This document shows positions 1-8,355 of a stretch of DNA of 64,000 bases, piece by piece; within the stretch, counting starts at the first letter, position 1, and every line of letters starts with the position of its first letter. A program made the translations under genes and the position numbers. A model generated the notes under the pieces. It was given only the letters and a program-made list of their open reading frames with translations. It was not told where the DNA came from and searched no databases. Location: the NCBI GenBank assembly GCA_022710975.1, contig JAKLGA010000002.1, positions 186,001-250,000 of the forward strand, given 5' to 3'. Source of the DNA: Myxococcota bacterium (GTDB taxonomy: Bacteria; Myxococcota; B64-G9).

Positions 1-957
1 ACCGCGCTGACGGTCGAGCTGGCCGAGCGGCTGGTGAGCATGGTGCCCATCGCCGACTGGGCCACCTTCGCCCGCAACGGCTCGGACGTGTGCACCTACC
101 TGGTACTGGTCGCCCGCCAGCACACCCAGCGCCGCAAGATCCTCATGGCCAAGGGCGCCTACCACGGCACCCACGCCTGGTGCATCCACGGCATCGCCGG
201 GCTGATCCCCGAGGACTACGAGCACGTGCTGCGTTTCACCTGGAACGACCTGGACGAGCTCGCCAGCCTGGTGCAGAAGAACGCGGGCGACGTGGCCGGG
301 ATCATCCTGACCCCCTACCACCACCCGGCCTTCGGCGACTCGGTGCTGCCCGCGCCCGGCTTCATGCAGGGCGTGCGCGAGCTGTGCGACCGGCACGGCA
401 TCGTGTTCATCATGGACGACGTGCGCGCCGGCTTCCGCCTGGATCTGGGCGGCTCGAACGAGTACTTCGGCTTCAAGCCCGACGCGATCGCCTTCTGCAA
501 GGCGCTGGCCAACGGCCACGTGATCTCGGCCGCGGTGGGCCGGGAGGAGCTGAAGAAGGCCGCCTCCCAGGTGTTCTTCACCGGCTCCTACTACAACAGC
601 GCGGCCGAGATGGCCGCGGCGCTGGCCTGCCTGGAGGAGCTGGAGCAGACCCGGGCCGTCCCGCACATGCTGGAGATGGGCGCCATGCTGCAGCAGGGGC
701 TGCGCGACCGGGCGGCCAAGCACGGGCTGCAGGTGACCGTCAGCGGCCCGCCCTCCATCCCGGCCATGACCTTCTCCAACGAGAAGAACTTCCTGCGCAT
801 GCAGCGCTTCTCGGCCGAGGCCGCGCGGCGCGGGGTGTTCTTCCACCCCCACCACAACTGGTTCCTGTGCGCCGCCCACCAGGAGAACGACATCCGGGAG
901 GCGCTGGAGGTGGCCGATCGCTGCTTCGCCATCGTCAAGGCCGAGTTCGGCTCCTGA
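1..957 (+). CDS. Class III aminotransferase, glutamate-1-semialdehyde aminomutase-like (5' truncated)
   Basis: The reading frame is open from base 1, so the N-terminus lies outside the window and 318 residues are visible. The sequence fits the fold-type I, class III PLP family. A FARNGSD stretch and a KGAYHGTH phosphate/substrate loop match the glutamate-1-semialdehyde aminomutase branch. An Asp-Asp pair at visible residues 139-140 ([10 protein letters not shown]) would contact the pyridine nitrogen. Lys167 (FCKALANGH) is the expected Schiff-base lysine. The lysine context differs from the GKIIGGG of true HemL, so a role in tetrapyrrole synthesis is doubtful. A sugar or small-molecule aminotransferase or mutase is equally possible. 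The next gene starts 61 bp downstream and looks unrelated. Confidence 0.8.
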   Translation, partial: TALTVELAERLVSMVPIADWATFARNGSDVCTYLVLVARQHTQRRKILMAKGAYHGTHAWCIHGIAGLIPEDYEHVLRFTWNDLDELASLVQKNAGDVAGIILTPYHHPAFGDSVLPAPGFMQGVRELCDRHGIVFIMDDVRAGFRLDLGGSNEYFGFKPDAIAFCKALANGHVISAAVGREELKKAASQVFFTGSYYNSAAEMAAALACLEELEQTRAVPHMLEMGAMLQQGLRDRAAKHGLQVTVSGPPSIPAMTFSNEKNFLRMQRFSAEAARRGVFFHPHHNWFLCAAHQENDIREALEVADRCFAIVKAEFGS

Positions 958-1018
958 AGATTCTCCTTCCCTTTCGTCCCGGAACCGGGCCAGAGTCCCC
1001 CCTCGGTCAGGAGGGACC

Positions 1019-1303
1019 ATGCCTGAAGCGCAAGACAAGCTCGGCCGGAACGAACCCTGCCCTTGCGGCAGCGGGAAGAAGTACAAGCACTGCTGCCTGC
1101 ACCAGGAGTCCAGCCAGCCGACCAGGCGCTTCAAGGGCGTGATGGTCGTCCTGGCGGTGCTGAGCGTGCTGGCGAGCGTCGCGGGCGCGCTGCTCTTGCG
1201 CGAGTGGTGGGTGCTGGCGGGCGGTGGTATGCTGGCCGCGCTGCTCCTGGTGCTGGAGAACCCGCCCGCGGCGCGAAAGCCCGTCCGGGTGCGCGGGCGC
1301 TGA
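1019..1303 (+). CDS. Small SEC-C motif membrane protein
   Basis: This 94-residue protein has an N-terminal SEC-C zinc motif ([18 protein letters not shown], residues 9-26; Cys14, Cys16, Cys25, Cys26). About 20 residues later come two hydrophobic segments (roughly residues 40-57 and 61-78) and a short basic tail. SEC-C modules bind zinc and occur at the C-terminus of SecA and in many small proteins. The combination with a membrane hairpin is less common, and its function is unknown. It lies 31 bp upstream of the first CY-CP-CxxC family gene on the same strand, so co-transcription is likely. It adds to the density of small cysteine-motif proteins in this region. Confidence 0.8.
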   Translation: MPEAQDKLGRNEPCPCGSGKKYKHCCLHQESSQPTRRFKGVMVVLAVLSVLASVAGALLLREWWVLAGGGMLAALLLVLENPPAARKPVRVRGR

Positions 1304-1334
1304 CCGGCCGGGCGCGGCTCCGGGGAGGACGCCC

Positions 1335-1982
1335 ATGGGAACCGCCGTCATCCTGATCCTGCTCGCCCTGGTCTCGTCCGGGTTGATCCTGGCCACCTCC
1401 GCCCGCCCGCAGGGGGGCGCGCCGGCCACGCTGGCCCAGGCCGCGCCGGAGGCGAGGCCGCCCGCGCCCGCGGCGACGAGGCCGCTCAGCCGGGACGAGG
1501 TGGCCGCCCGCCTGAGGGCGCTGGCCGCGAGCGAGCCGCCCAAGAACCTCGAGATGGGCGCCATGTGCTACGACATGGCCGGCCCGCCCCCGACCGCGGA
1601 CTACGTCTGCCCGAAGTGCGGCCAGCGCACCCAGTACAGCCGCGAGGGCGGCCTGACCATGCTGCTGACCTACGAGCTCCAGGGCATGCGCGCGCAGGTC
1701 AAGAGCCTCAAGGGCCTGGATGCCACCCTGGACGAGTCCGAGCTGTGCCGGAAGTGCAGCCCGAGCGTGCAGACGCCCGAGCTGGTGCTGCGGGTGCGCT
1801 ACACGGAGCCCTCCGGCGGCAAGTTCGAGGAGCACCGGGTGCGGGGCGTGCGCCCGCGGGATCTCACCCTGCTCCAGGAGTTCCTCGGCGGCACGCCCAA
1901 GCACACGGGTGAGCAGGGCCGGGAGTCCCCCCTCAGGGACCACCTGCCGCGCATCCGCGAGCTGCTCGGGGTGAAGGACTAG
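1335..1982 (+). CDS. CY-CP-CxxC family protein 1 (membrane-anchored, unrecognised domain)
   Basis: The protein has 215 residues. The ATG at 1335 follows a GGGGAGGA ribosome site at 1322-1329. The N-terminus (residues 3-21) is a single membrane segment, followed by an Ala/Pro linker to about residue 50 and then the domain repeated in this region. Conserved points are Cys78-Tyr, Cys92-Pro (with an extra Cys95, CPKCG), Leu-Asp-Glu before Cys138-x2-Cys141, and the C-terminal PLRDHLPRIRELLG block. No charge precedes the membrane segment and Arg follows it, which suggests that the cysteine domain faces the cytosol (inference). The four invariant cysteines suggest a metal site, probably zinc. I do not recognise the family. 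The gene ends in an odd direct duplication of its last 12 bases. Confidence 0.8.
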   Translation: MGTAVILILLALVSSGLILATSARPQGGAPATLAQAAPEARPPAPAATRPLSRDEVAARLRALAASEPPKNLEMGAMCYDMAGPPPTADYVCPKCGQRTQYSREGGLTMLLTYELQGMRAQVKSLKGLDATLDESELCRKCSPSVQTPELVLRVRYTEPSGGKFEEHRVRGVRPRDLTLLQEFLGGTPKHTGEQGRESPLRDHLPRIRELLGVKD

Positions 1983-1997
1983 TGGTGAAGGACTAGG
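1971..1997 (+). repeat. Direct duplication across a stop codon
   Basis: The string GTGAAGGACTAG occurs twice, separated by two bases. The first copy encodes the last residues and stop of family protein 1, and the second is the spacer before family protein 2. It looks like a recent slippage duplication that left the frame unaffected. Confidence 0.7.
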
Positions 1998-2012
1998 GGG
2001 CGAGCTCGAGCC

Positions 2013-2534
2013 ATGCAGCCACCCGATTCTCCCGATGCGCCCCGCTTCGCCCCGCCCCTCTCCGGCGCCCCCTCGCGCGAGGAGCTCCGCGCGCGCCTCC
2101 GGGCGCTCGCCCTGAGCGAACCGCCGCGGGAGCTCGCCGTGGGCGCGTGCTGCTACGAGGTGGCCTCGAACGACGAGACCGAGGATCACCTCTGCCCGAC
2201 CTGCGGCGCGCGCACCACCTACCCACGCTTCACGGTGGAGTTCGTGCGCGAGGCCCGCGCCCGGCTGCGCGAGGTGCGCGGGCTCCGGGTGGAGCTCGAC
2301 GAGCGCGGCTTCTGCGGGCGCTGCTCGCGCGGGGAGCCCGACCGCCGGCTGGACCTCGTGCTCCACCTCCCGGGCGAGACCGCGCCGCGCCGGGTGGCCG
2401 ACGTGCAACCCAGGGACCTCGTCCTCCTGGCGGAGTTCCTCTCGGGCCTGGCCAAGCACCGGGACGGCCACGACGAGAGCCCGCTCAAGGACCACCTGCC
2501 CCGCCTCAGGCAGCTCCTCGGGCTAGAGCCCTGA
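2013..2534 (+). CDS. CY-CP-CxxC family protein 2 (soluble form)
   Basis: This 173-residue member has no membrane segment; the N-terminus is a short Pro-rich leader. It keeps the family frame: Cys47-Tyr, Cys61-Pro with Cys64 (CPTCG), Cys101-x2-Cys104, and the C-terminal SPLKDHLPRLRQLLG block. An additional Cys46 precedes the first conserved cysteine. It starts 30 bp after family protein 1 and is probably translated from the same message. As the only copy without an anchor, it indicates that the domain can work in the cytosol. No function is known. A hairpin repeat follows about 40 bp after the stop. Confidence 0.78.
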   Translation: MQPPDSPDAPRFAPPLSGAPSREELRARLRALALSEPPRELAVGACCYEVASNDETEDHLCPTCGARTTYPRFTVEFVREARARLREVRGLRVELDERGFCGRCSRGEPDRRLDLVLHLPGETAPRRVADVQPRDLVLLAEFLSGLAKHRDGHDESPLKDHLPRLRQLLGLEP

Positions 2535-2571
2535 CTCGGCCTGGCTCAGCCCCGACACCCAGGCGAGGCAA

Positions 2572-2650
2572 TCATCGAGGGTGGCGTGGAGAGGCTGTTC
2601 ACAGGGCCTCCGGCGGGCAACTGGCGCCGGTAGGACCGTCCTTCGTATCC
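2572..2650 (+). repeat. Hairpin intergenic repeat, copy A
   Basis: This element starts with a GAGGGTG core at 2577-2583 and continues with GTGGAGAGGC, a loop, and GGGCCTCCGGCGGGC. The arms GAGGC (2591-2595) and GCCTC (2606-2610) can pair. Copies B (6901) and C (9034) align over about 80 bases. It lies just 3' of family protein 2. It may be a REP-like or termination element; no T-run follows the hairpin. Confidence 0.6.
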
Positions 2651-2694
2651 CCTGGGATGGGGAGCCTGGCACCAGCATGATCGCACCCGCATGA

Positions 2695-2723
2695 TTGACC
2701 CACCTTCGGTGCGCCGCTACCAT
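2695..2723 (+). promoter_or_regulatory. Predicted housekeeping promoter for the lipoprotein at 2759
   Basis: A TTGACC -35 box (2695-2700) and a TACCAT -10 box (2718-2723) are separated by exactly 17 bases. This predicts a leader of about 29 nt for the gene at 2759. Confidence 0.5.
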
Positions 2724-2758
2724 GGTCCGCGGACTCCCCACCTCGGCGGCGGTGACGC

Positions 2759-3730
2759 ATGGCCCGTGGTCGGCCGACCCTGTCCCTGCTCCTGCCCCTC
2801 GCCCTGGCCGCCTGGTCCGGGTGCGCGCGGGAGGCTCGCCTCCCCGACGGTTACTTCCCGATGCCGGGGATCGAGCCCGAGACCACCCACGAGCACGCCC
2901 TCCCGCCGCAGACCCTCGGCCTCCTGGTGGCCACCTCCGGCGAGGGGCTGGACGCCGCGCGGCTTCACGGGCTCGCGCGCGACTGGCTCGTCCAGCGCTC
3001 CCACCGGGTACGCGACGAGGAGTACCTCCTGGCCGAGCGGAGCCTCCGCATCTGCCTGGAGGCGGCGAAGGGCCCGCTGAGCTCGGGCCGCCGGCACTAC
3101 GACAACCTGGAGCTCGTGGAGGCCCGGCTGGACCTGGAGCTCGCCGCCGCGGCCCTCGAGCCTTGTCTGCCATGGATCCAGCGGCTCGAGGCGGCGGAGC
3201 CCTGGTGGGAGGTGCACCTCTACCTGGCCCTCATCCGGCACCTGGAGGGCAAGCCCGCCGACGCCGCCCTGCTCGTCCAGCGGATGCTCCCCTTCGGCGA
3301 CGCGAGGCGCTATGTCGCGCAGAGGAGAGACGTCACGAGCAAAGCGTTCCTGGACCTCTTCGACGCCGCGTGCTCCCGGGGCGGTGACCGGCCGATCGAC
3401 ACCCCGGCGGACCCGCAGGGGCACCTGGTCCTCTCGACGCCCGAGAGCGGCGGGGAGTCCAACCTCCGGGCGGCGCTCGCCGGAGCCGAGGGGGTGGGTG
3501 GGCTGGTCGAGGTCGGTGACCAGGCGGCCCGCGCCTGGGAGGTCCAGCGCGTGGTGCTCGTCCGGCTCGCCCGCGCGCGCGACCGGATCGAGCTGGAGAC
3601 CTGCCTCTACGACCACGCGCGCCACGCCTGCCAGGGCCACGCGGTGCGGCCCGTGGACCCCGCCGCGCAGGGCCTCGAGGAGGCGCTGATCCAGTCCTTG
3701 AGGGACGGGCTGTCCTCGCCGGGCGACTGA
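2759..3730 (+). CDS. Predicted lipoprotein of unknown function
   Basis: This 323-residue protein starts with a lipoprotein signal (MARGRPTLSLLLPLALAAW) ending in a lipobox with Cys at about residue 22. The mature part is mostly helical and charged, with long Leu/Glu/Arg-rich stretches at about residues 60-200 that could form a TPR-like or alpha-solenoid fold. I find no catalytic motif. It has its own predicted promoter and sits between family proteins 1/2 and the radical SAM gene on the same strand, so it may be the envelope component of this cluster (inference from position only). Confidence 0.7.
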   Translation: MARGRPTLSLLLPLALAAWSGCAREARLPDGYFPMPGIEPETTHEHALPPQTLGLLVATSGEGLDAARLHGLARDWLVQRSHRVRDEEYLLAERSLRICLEAAKGPLSSGRRHYDNLELVEARLDLELAAAALEPCLPWIQRLEAAEPWWEVHLYLALIRHLEGKPADAALLVQRMLPFGDARRYVAQRRDVTSKAFLDLFDAACSRGGDRPIDTPADPQGHLVLSTPESGGESNLRAALAGAEGVGGLVEVGDQAARAWEVQRVVLVRLARARDRIELETCLYDHARHACQGHAVRPVDPAAQGLEEALIQSLRDGLSSPGD

Positions 3731-3836
3731 CGCCCTTCCAACAAAGTCGCTGGCACCAGGAGGGGGGGGCGATAGCCTGGCACCTGGGGAAGGGCGCGGG
3801 CTTGACCCGCGGGGCCGGCCAGGGGAGAACTGGCCC

Positions 3837-4925
3837 ATGAGCGAGAAGGTCCAGAGCAGGCTCGCCGCCTCCTTCCTGCCAGCCACGGCCGTGCTGGAGA
3901 TGACCTACGCCTGCAACCACCGCTGCCTGTTCTGCTCCTGCCCGTGGTACGCGGAGGGCAACGGCTTCGACCAGCGGCCCGAGCTCGAACTGCCGTCCTG
4001 GAAGCGCATCCTCGAGAAGCTCTGCCGCATGGGGGTCGTCGACCTCGCCTTCACCGGCGGCGAGCCCCTGCTCAAGCAGGGCCTCGAGGAGCTCATCGTC
4101 CACGCCGCCGGCCTCGAGGCGGAGCACGTGCGCACCCAGGACGGCGGCCTGGTGGTGGAGCCCGGCCCGCCTCACCTCTTCCTGCTCACCAACGGCAGGA
4201 TCCTGAGCGAGCGGGTGCTCGAGCTGTGCGCCCGCCACCGCGTCCACCTGGGCATGAGCCTGCCGGGCGTGACGTCCTTCACCGACCACACCCGGGCGAG
4301 CGACGCCGCCCACGTGCTCGGCTGGTTCAGGCGGGCAAAGGCCCTGGGCATCGAGACCCACGTGGGCATCACCGTGACCCGCCTGAACCTCCACGAGCTC
4401 TACGAGACCATGGGCGAGGCGCTGCTGGCGGGCGCGGACAGCGTGCTGCTGAACCGCTTCATGCCCGGCGGGCGGGGGCTGGCCCACGCCCGGGAGCTCG
4501 CGCTCGACGCGGACGGGGTGCGCCAGATGCTGTCCACGGCCGAGGAGGTCCTGCGGCTGGCCAACCGCCGGGGCAACGTGGGCACCGAGCTGCCGCGCTG
4601 CCTGTTCGACCCGGCGGCGCACACCCACCTCGACGTGGGCAGCCAGTGCGCGGCCGCGACCGGGTTCTTCTGCATCGACCCCTCCGGCTACGTGCGGGTG
4701 TGCAACCACTCGCCGGTGCGCCTCGAGCACTTCGACGCGATCGAGGCGGTCAAGGACAACCCGTACTGGCGGCGCTTCGTGCAGAAGGACTACCTGCCCA
4801 GGGCCTGCGCCGGCTGCCGCGAGATCGGCCGCTGCGACGCGGGCTGCCGCGAGGCGGCGCACATCGCGTGCGGGGCCGTGGACGCGCTCGATCCGCTGCT
4901 GCCGTCGGTGACCCCGCTCAAATAG
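3837..4925 (+). CDS. Radical SAM/SPASM-type enzyme
   Basis: This 362-residue enzyme has the radical SAM cluster motif CNHRCLFC (Cys26, Cys30, Cys33), followed by another cysteine at 35. It also has the glycine-rich SAM-binding element FTGGEPLL near residue 74. The C-terminal part is SPASM-like: a cysteine region around residues 270-285 (FFCIDPSGYVRVC), then CAGCREIGRCDAGC near residue 325. It could therefore hold auxiliary 4Fe-4S clusters, as in peptide-modifying and cofactor-maturing enzymes such as the PqqE and AnSME types. The substrate is unknown. No obvious short RiPP precursor lies next to it; the nearest repeated proteins are the CY-CP-CxxC paralogues on both sides. A GGGGAG at 3822-3827 can act as ribosome site. 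Confidence 0.85.
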   Translation: MSEKVQSRLAASFLPATAVLEMTYACNHRCLFCSCPWYAEGNGFDQRPELELPSWKRILEKLCRMGVVDLAFTGGEPLLKQGLEELIVHAAGLEAEHVRTQDGGLVVEPGPPHLFLLTNGRILSERVLELCARHRVHLGMSLPGVTSFTDHTRASDAAHVLGWFRRAKALGIETHVGITVTRLNLHELYETMGEALLAGADSVLLNRFMPGGRGLAHARELALDADGVRQMLSTAEEVLRLANRRGNVGTELPRCLFDPAAHTHLDVGSQCAAATGFFCIDPSGYVRVCNHSPVRLEHFDAIEAVKDNPYWRRFVQKDYLPRACAGCREIGRCDAGCREAAHIACGAVDALDPLLPSVTPLK

Positions 4926-5005
4926 ACCTCTTGCCGATCACCCCTTCCCCTTTCCCTCTTCACCCTCTAAGATGCCCTTGTTCTCTCATGTTTCCCGGAG
5001 GCTCC

Positions 5006-6175
5006 ATGTACTACCTGGTGATCGGCCTGGTGCTGGTGCTCTCGCTCGGGGTGTTCGCCTTCGCCGGCGGCTGGCTCAAGGCGAAGCCCGGCCCGGCCGA
5101 GGATCGACCGGCGGGGCTCGCGGCGCCCGTGCGGCTCGCGGCCGGGCCGTCCACCCGGGCCGAGGTGCAGGAGAAGCTCAAGCGCCTGGCCGACAGCCCG
5201 GCCCCACCGGTCAAGCTCCAGGGGGCCATGTGCTACGAGCCGCGGGCCATCCTCGACCGGACCGAGTACATCTGCCCCAAGGACGGCGCGCGCACGCTGT
5301 ACACCAACGAGCACGGCCAGGCCGAGGTCGCCGCGCAGATCCAGTACATGCGGGAGGGCATCAAGCTGCTCAAGGGGCTGGACGTCTCCCTCGACGAGCA
5401 CGAGTTCTGCAAGAAGTGCAACCCCGGCCTCGATCCCAGCGGGCTCTCCCCCAAGGGCCCGGCCCTGGTGCTTGTGGTGCGCTACCCGGACGCCAGGACC
5501 GGCAAGGTCGAGGAGCACCGGGTGCGCGGGGTGACCTCGAGCGACCTCCAGCTCATCCAGGAGCTCCTGTCCGGCAGCCTCGAGCACGGGCTCGAGGGTC
5601 CGGATACGGGCCCGCTCAAGGACCACCTGGCCCGCCTCCAGGAGCTGCTAGGGACGAGGCTCGCCGCCTACACCCGGGCCGAGCTCCAGGCGCGCCTCCA
5701 GGCGCTCGCGGACACCGAGCCCCCCAAGACCCTGGCCACGGGCGCGGAGTGCTACAAGCCCTCCATGCCGCCCACGACCGCGGACTACGTCTGCCCGAAG
5801 GACGGCTCGCGCACCCAGTACAAGGTGGGCGGCCCGGGCAGCGAGAACCTGGTGCACCTCGTGAGCCGGGCGCTGCCCGCGTTGCGGCGGATGGTCGCGG
5901 ACATCCCGGGCCTCCAGGTGAGCCTCGACGAGTCCGAGCTGTGCAGGAAGTGCAACCCGGGGGCCAAGGATCCCGCGGCCGTGCTGGTGATCATGCTCCC
6001 GGGCGAGAAGGCCGCGCGGCGGGTGCGCGGGGTGACCGAGGACGACCTGCGCCTGCTGCGCGAGCTCGCCACGGGCGCGCTCGCGCACAAGGACGCGCAG
6101 GACGGTGAGACCCCGCTCAAGGACCACCTGCCCAGGATCCGCGAGCTGCTCGGAATCGAATCCACAGCAAAGTGA
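5006..6175 (+). CDS. CY-CP-CxxC family protein 3 (two tandem domains)
   Basis: The protein has 389 residues and starts at the ATG at 5006 behind CCCGGAGG; an in-frame ATG at 4988 has no such site. Residues 3-21 form a membrane anchor. Domain one has Cys76-Tyr, Cys90-Pro and Cys135-x2-Cys138, and ends in PLKDHLARLQELLG near residue 216. Domain two begins immediately with Cys249-Tyr, Cys263-Pro and Cys313-x2-Cys316, and ends with PLKDHLPRIRELLG. In both domains the second cysteine of the CPKC seen in proteins 1 and 2 is Asp (CPKDG), so only four cysteines per domain are invariant. This is an in-frame fusion of two family units. The first 11 residues are identical to those of family protein 4 except for the eleventh, which points to recent duplication. 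Confidence 0.8.
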   Translation: MYYLVIGLVLVLSLGVFAFAGGWLKAKPGPAEDRPAGLAAPVRLAAGPSTRAEVQEKLKRLADSPAPPVKLQGAMCYEPRAILDRTEYICPKDGARTLYTNEHGQAEVAAQIQYMREGIKLLKGLDVSLDEHEFCKKCNPGLDPSGLSPKGPALVLVVRYPDARTGKVEEHRVRGVTSSDLQLIQELLSGSLEHGLEGPDTGPLKDHLARLQELLGTRLAAYTRAELQARLQALADTEPPKTLATGAECYKPSMPPTTADYVCPKDGSRTQYKVGGPGSENLVHLVSRALPALRRMVADIPGLQVSLDESELCRKCNPGAKDPAAVLVIMLPGEKAARRVRGVTEDDLRLLRELATGALAHKDAQDGETPLKDHLPRIRELLGIESTAK

Positions 6176-6205
6176 CAGGACAGACCAGATCCTGGCGGAG
6201 GCCCC

Positions 6206-6874
6206 ATGTACTACCTGGTGATCGGCCTGGTGCTCGCGCTCGGTGTCGGGGTGGTCGCGCTCTCGGGAGGCTGGCTCAAGACCCGGGCCGGCTCTGCGCC
6301 CGAGCGCACCGCGGTCCAGGAGGCCCCCCTGAGGCTCGCGGCCGGTCCGCTCTCGCGCACGGAGCTCGAGCAGCGCCTGACCCGGCTGGCCGAGACCCCG
6401 CCGCCCGAGACCCTGTCCACGGGCGCGAAGTGCTACAAGCCGGCCATGCCACCCAAGACCGCGGACTACGTGTGCCCCAAGGACGGCTCGCGCACGCAGT
6501 ACAGCCTGGAGGCCGAGGACGGCCACAGCATGATCAAGCTCCTCCAGTTCCAGCTCCCCGCCATGCGCCGGATGCTCTCCGAGGTGGTGGGGCTGGAGGC
6601 TCGGCTGGACGAGTCCGAGTTCTGCAAGAAGTGCAACCCCGGGCGGAAGGACCCCCAGCTCGTGCTCGTGGTCACGCTCCCCGGAGACAAGCCCGGGCAG
6701 CGGAAGGAGCACCGGGTGCGCGGGCTGGGCTTCGAGGACGTCAAGCTGCTCCAGGAGCTGTTCGCAGGCAAGCTCGCCCACGAGGGCGACTACGGCCGCG
6801 AGACCCCGCTCAAGGACCACCTGCCGAGGCTCAGGGAGCTGCTCGGCTTCGAACCCCAGGCGAAGCAGCTCTGA
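6206..6874 (+). CDS. CY-CP-CxxC family protein 4 (membrane-anchored)
   Basis: This 222-residue protein starts 30 bp after family protein 3, with nearly the same start context (GGAGGC then CCATGTACTACC). It has an N-terminal anchor (residues 3-20) followed by Lys/Arg, then Cys76-Tyr, Cys90-Pro, Cys140-x2-Cys143 and the terminal PLKDHLPRLRELLG. The spacing from the first to the second cysteine is 14, as in every copy. It most resembles domain two of protein 3 (KCYKPAMPP, DYVCPKDGSRTQY). Proteins 3 and 4 probably form one transcript. Its function is unknown. Confidence 0.8.
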   Translation: MYYLVIGLVLALGVGVVALSGGWLKTRAGSAPERTAVQEAPLRLAAGPLSRTELEQRLTRLAETPPPETLSTGAKCYKPAMPPKTADYVCPKDGSRTQYSLEAEDGHSMIKLLQFQLPAMRRMLSEVVGLEARLDESEFCKKCNPGRKDPQLVLVVTLPGDKPGQRKEHRVRGLGFEDVKLLQELFAGKLAHEGDYGRETPLKDHLPRLRELLGFEPQAKQL

Positions 6875-6892
6875 ACCAATAGAGTAAAGACA

Positions 6893-7068
6893 AGGAGATT
6901 TCTTTGAGGGTGTGTGGCCGGAGGTGTCCATGGGCCTCCGGCGCGCGATTGCTGTGGTGTGACCGTCCACTGACTTCAGGCTGCTCACTCTCGGCGGCCA
7001 CGCAGGAAGCGCAGGAAAATCCATGAAGGAGGTCCCCTCCTTCTTCACCCTCAATGAATCCTCTTCCT
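6893..7068. repeat. Hairpin repeat copy B with inverted GAGGGTG core at the far end
   Basis: On the plus strand GAGGGTG lies at 6906-6912, followed by a perfect 8-bp hairpin: GCCGGAGG (6917-6924) pairs with CCTCCGGC (6935-6942). At the other end the same core occurs inverted (CACCCTC, 7046-7052) inside AATGAATCCTC. A second hairpin with 8-bp arms and a 3-nt loop lies at 7025-7043 (GAAGGAGG/CCTCCTTC). The block fills most of the gap between convergent genes. The inverted ends recall a MITE, but no target duplication is obvious. Confidence 0.55.
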
Positions 7069-7117
7069 GTTCCTGATTTGCTGGATTGGCTGGATTGGTG
7101 GCATGGGCCGTGCTGGC

Positions 7118-7435
7118 TCAGGTCTTCCGGGTGTGCGCCAGGTGGTGGACCAGGTGCCCCAGGCCGAAGCCGACCAGGGCCACCACGAAGGTGAACCACC
7201 AGCCCAGGTGCCAGTGGATCCAGTTCATGACCATGAACGGGGTGATCACGGCGATGGCCACCACCAGCCCGAACGCCCCCAGGCCCGCGCCCGGCCGGCC
7301 CGGCCCGCCCCCCTCGCCGCCCCCGGCGCGCGCCTGCCCGTCCGCGGGCAGCACGGTCGACTGGCGCAGGCAGGTCGGGCAGCGCCCCTCCTCGGCCTCG
7401 AACACCCGGTCGCAGGCGGTGCAGCGGTAGCGCAT
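7118..7435 (-). CDS. Zinc-ribbon membrane protein, small
   Basis: This 105-residue protein begins with a compact zinc ribbon (Cys5-x2-Cys8, Cys19-x2-Cys22: CTACDRVFEAEEGRCPTC). A Gly-rich linker and two hydrophobic segments follow (about residues 54-71 and 79-97), with a His-rich end (GHLVHHLAHT). The start at 7435 is the first Met before the ribbon. Longer upstream frames overlap the methyltransferase and are discarded. It lies 11 bp downstream of the methyltransferase gene on the same strand. No function can be assigned; several clustered histidines near the second membrane segment might bind metal. Confidence 0.75.
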   Translation of the reverse strand: MRYRCTACDRVFEAEEGRCPTCLRQSTVLPADGQARAGGGEGGGPGRPGAGLGAFGLVVAIAVITPFMVMNWIHWHLGWWFTFVVALVGFGLGHLVHHLAHTRKT

Positions 7436-7446
7436 GGGGCCTCCCC

Positions 7447-8259
7447 TCAGGGCTTGCGGGCGTGGAACAGGCAGGCCCCCGGCGCCACCCCGGCGCGGGC
7501 GAGCAGCTCCGGCGCGAGCAGCTCGCGGGCGCGCACCGTCCGCACCTGGAAGCCCGCCGCGGCGATGCGCTGGCCGTAGTCCTCGCCGCACCGCCGCACG
7601 TGCCCGGGGTGGCCGTGCAGCCGCCGGCGCGCCTCGGGCGTGGTGGCGGCGGGATCCGCCCGGGTCGGGCCGGGGGACAGCGGCACCGCCAGCATGGCCC
7701 AGCCGCCGGGCGCGAGCACCCGCAGGAGCTCGGCCAGGGCCTGACGATCGTCCTCCACGTGCTCGAGCACGTGGGAGCAGAGCAGCGCGTCGAACTGGCC
7801 CGCGGAGAACGGGAGCGAGGTGATGTCCGCCCTCAGCTCGGCCCAGGGGCAGTCGAGGTCCGCGCTCACGTAGCGCAGGCCCGGCAGGCGCCGCAGCCGG
7901 GGCACGAAGCAGCGCTCGGGGGCCAGGTGCAGCAGGCGCTTCGGGCGGCCGTCGAACAGATCGCTCGCGCGCTCCAGGAACAGCCAGGCCAGGCGGTGGC
8001 GCTCCCGCGCGCCGCACACCGGGCAGGCGGCCTGGGCCCGGGGCGGATCGCCGGCGGGGCGGAAGCGGTCGAGCTCGCTCCGGCACACCGGGCACTGGCA
8101 GCCCTGGCCCCGCGCCAGCGGCCGGCGCAGGCCCTCGAGCAGCTCCCCGCGCTCGACCGCGGCCCGCACCAGGGGCCGGGGCGTCCAGCGCCAGACCAGG
8201 CGCCTGGCCAGCGCGCCCGCCCGCCGGGCCAGGAAGTCGCCGAGGCTGTCCGTCTTCAT
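7447..8259 (-). CDS. SAM-dependent methyltransferase with N-terminal zinc-ribbon cysteines
   Basis: This 270-residue protein has paired cysteines at 54/56/59 (CQCPVC) and 79/82 (CPVC), suggesting a zinc ribbon. A class I methyltransferase core follows: LLHLAPE at about 109-115 as motif I (an atypical variant without the GxGxG loop), YVSADL as motif II, FDALLCSHVLEHV (157-169) and LRVLAPGGW (179-187). This arrangement is typical of Methyltransf_11-type enzymes with unknown small-molecule or glycan substrates. It is divergent from family protein 5, with 96 bp between their starts. The start at 8259 was chosen because the upstream frame is antisense to other genes. Confidence 0.75.
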   Translation of the reverse strand: MKTDSLGDFLARRAGALARRLVWRWTPRPLVRAAVERGELLEGLRRPLARGQGCQCPVCRSELDRFRPAGDPPRAQAACPVCGARERHRLAWLFLERASDLFDGRPKRLLHLAPERCFVPRLRRLPGLRYVSADLDCPWAELRADITSLPFSAGQFDALLCSHVLEHVEDDRQALAELLRVLAPGGWAMLAVPLSPGPTRADPAATTPEARRRLHGHPGHVRRCGEDYGQRIAAAGFQVRTVRARELLAPELLARAGVAPGACLFHARKP

Positions 8260-8355
8260 GCGCGGGCATTCTATCCGCGCCGCGCCCGCCGCGCCAGCGC
8301 CCCGGAGGCTTGACGCGGGAGCCCGCTCCGGAGGACAACCAGGTCGGGAGGTCCC

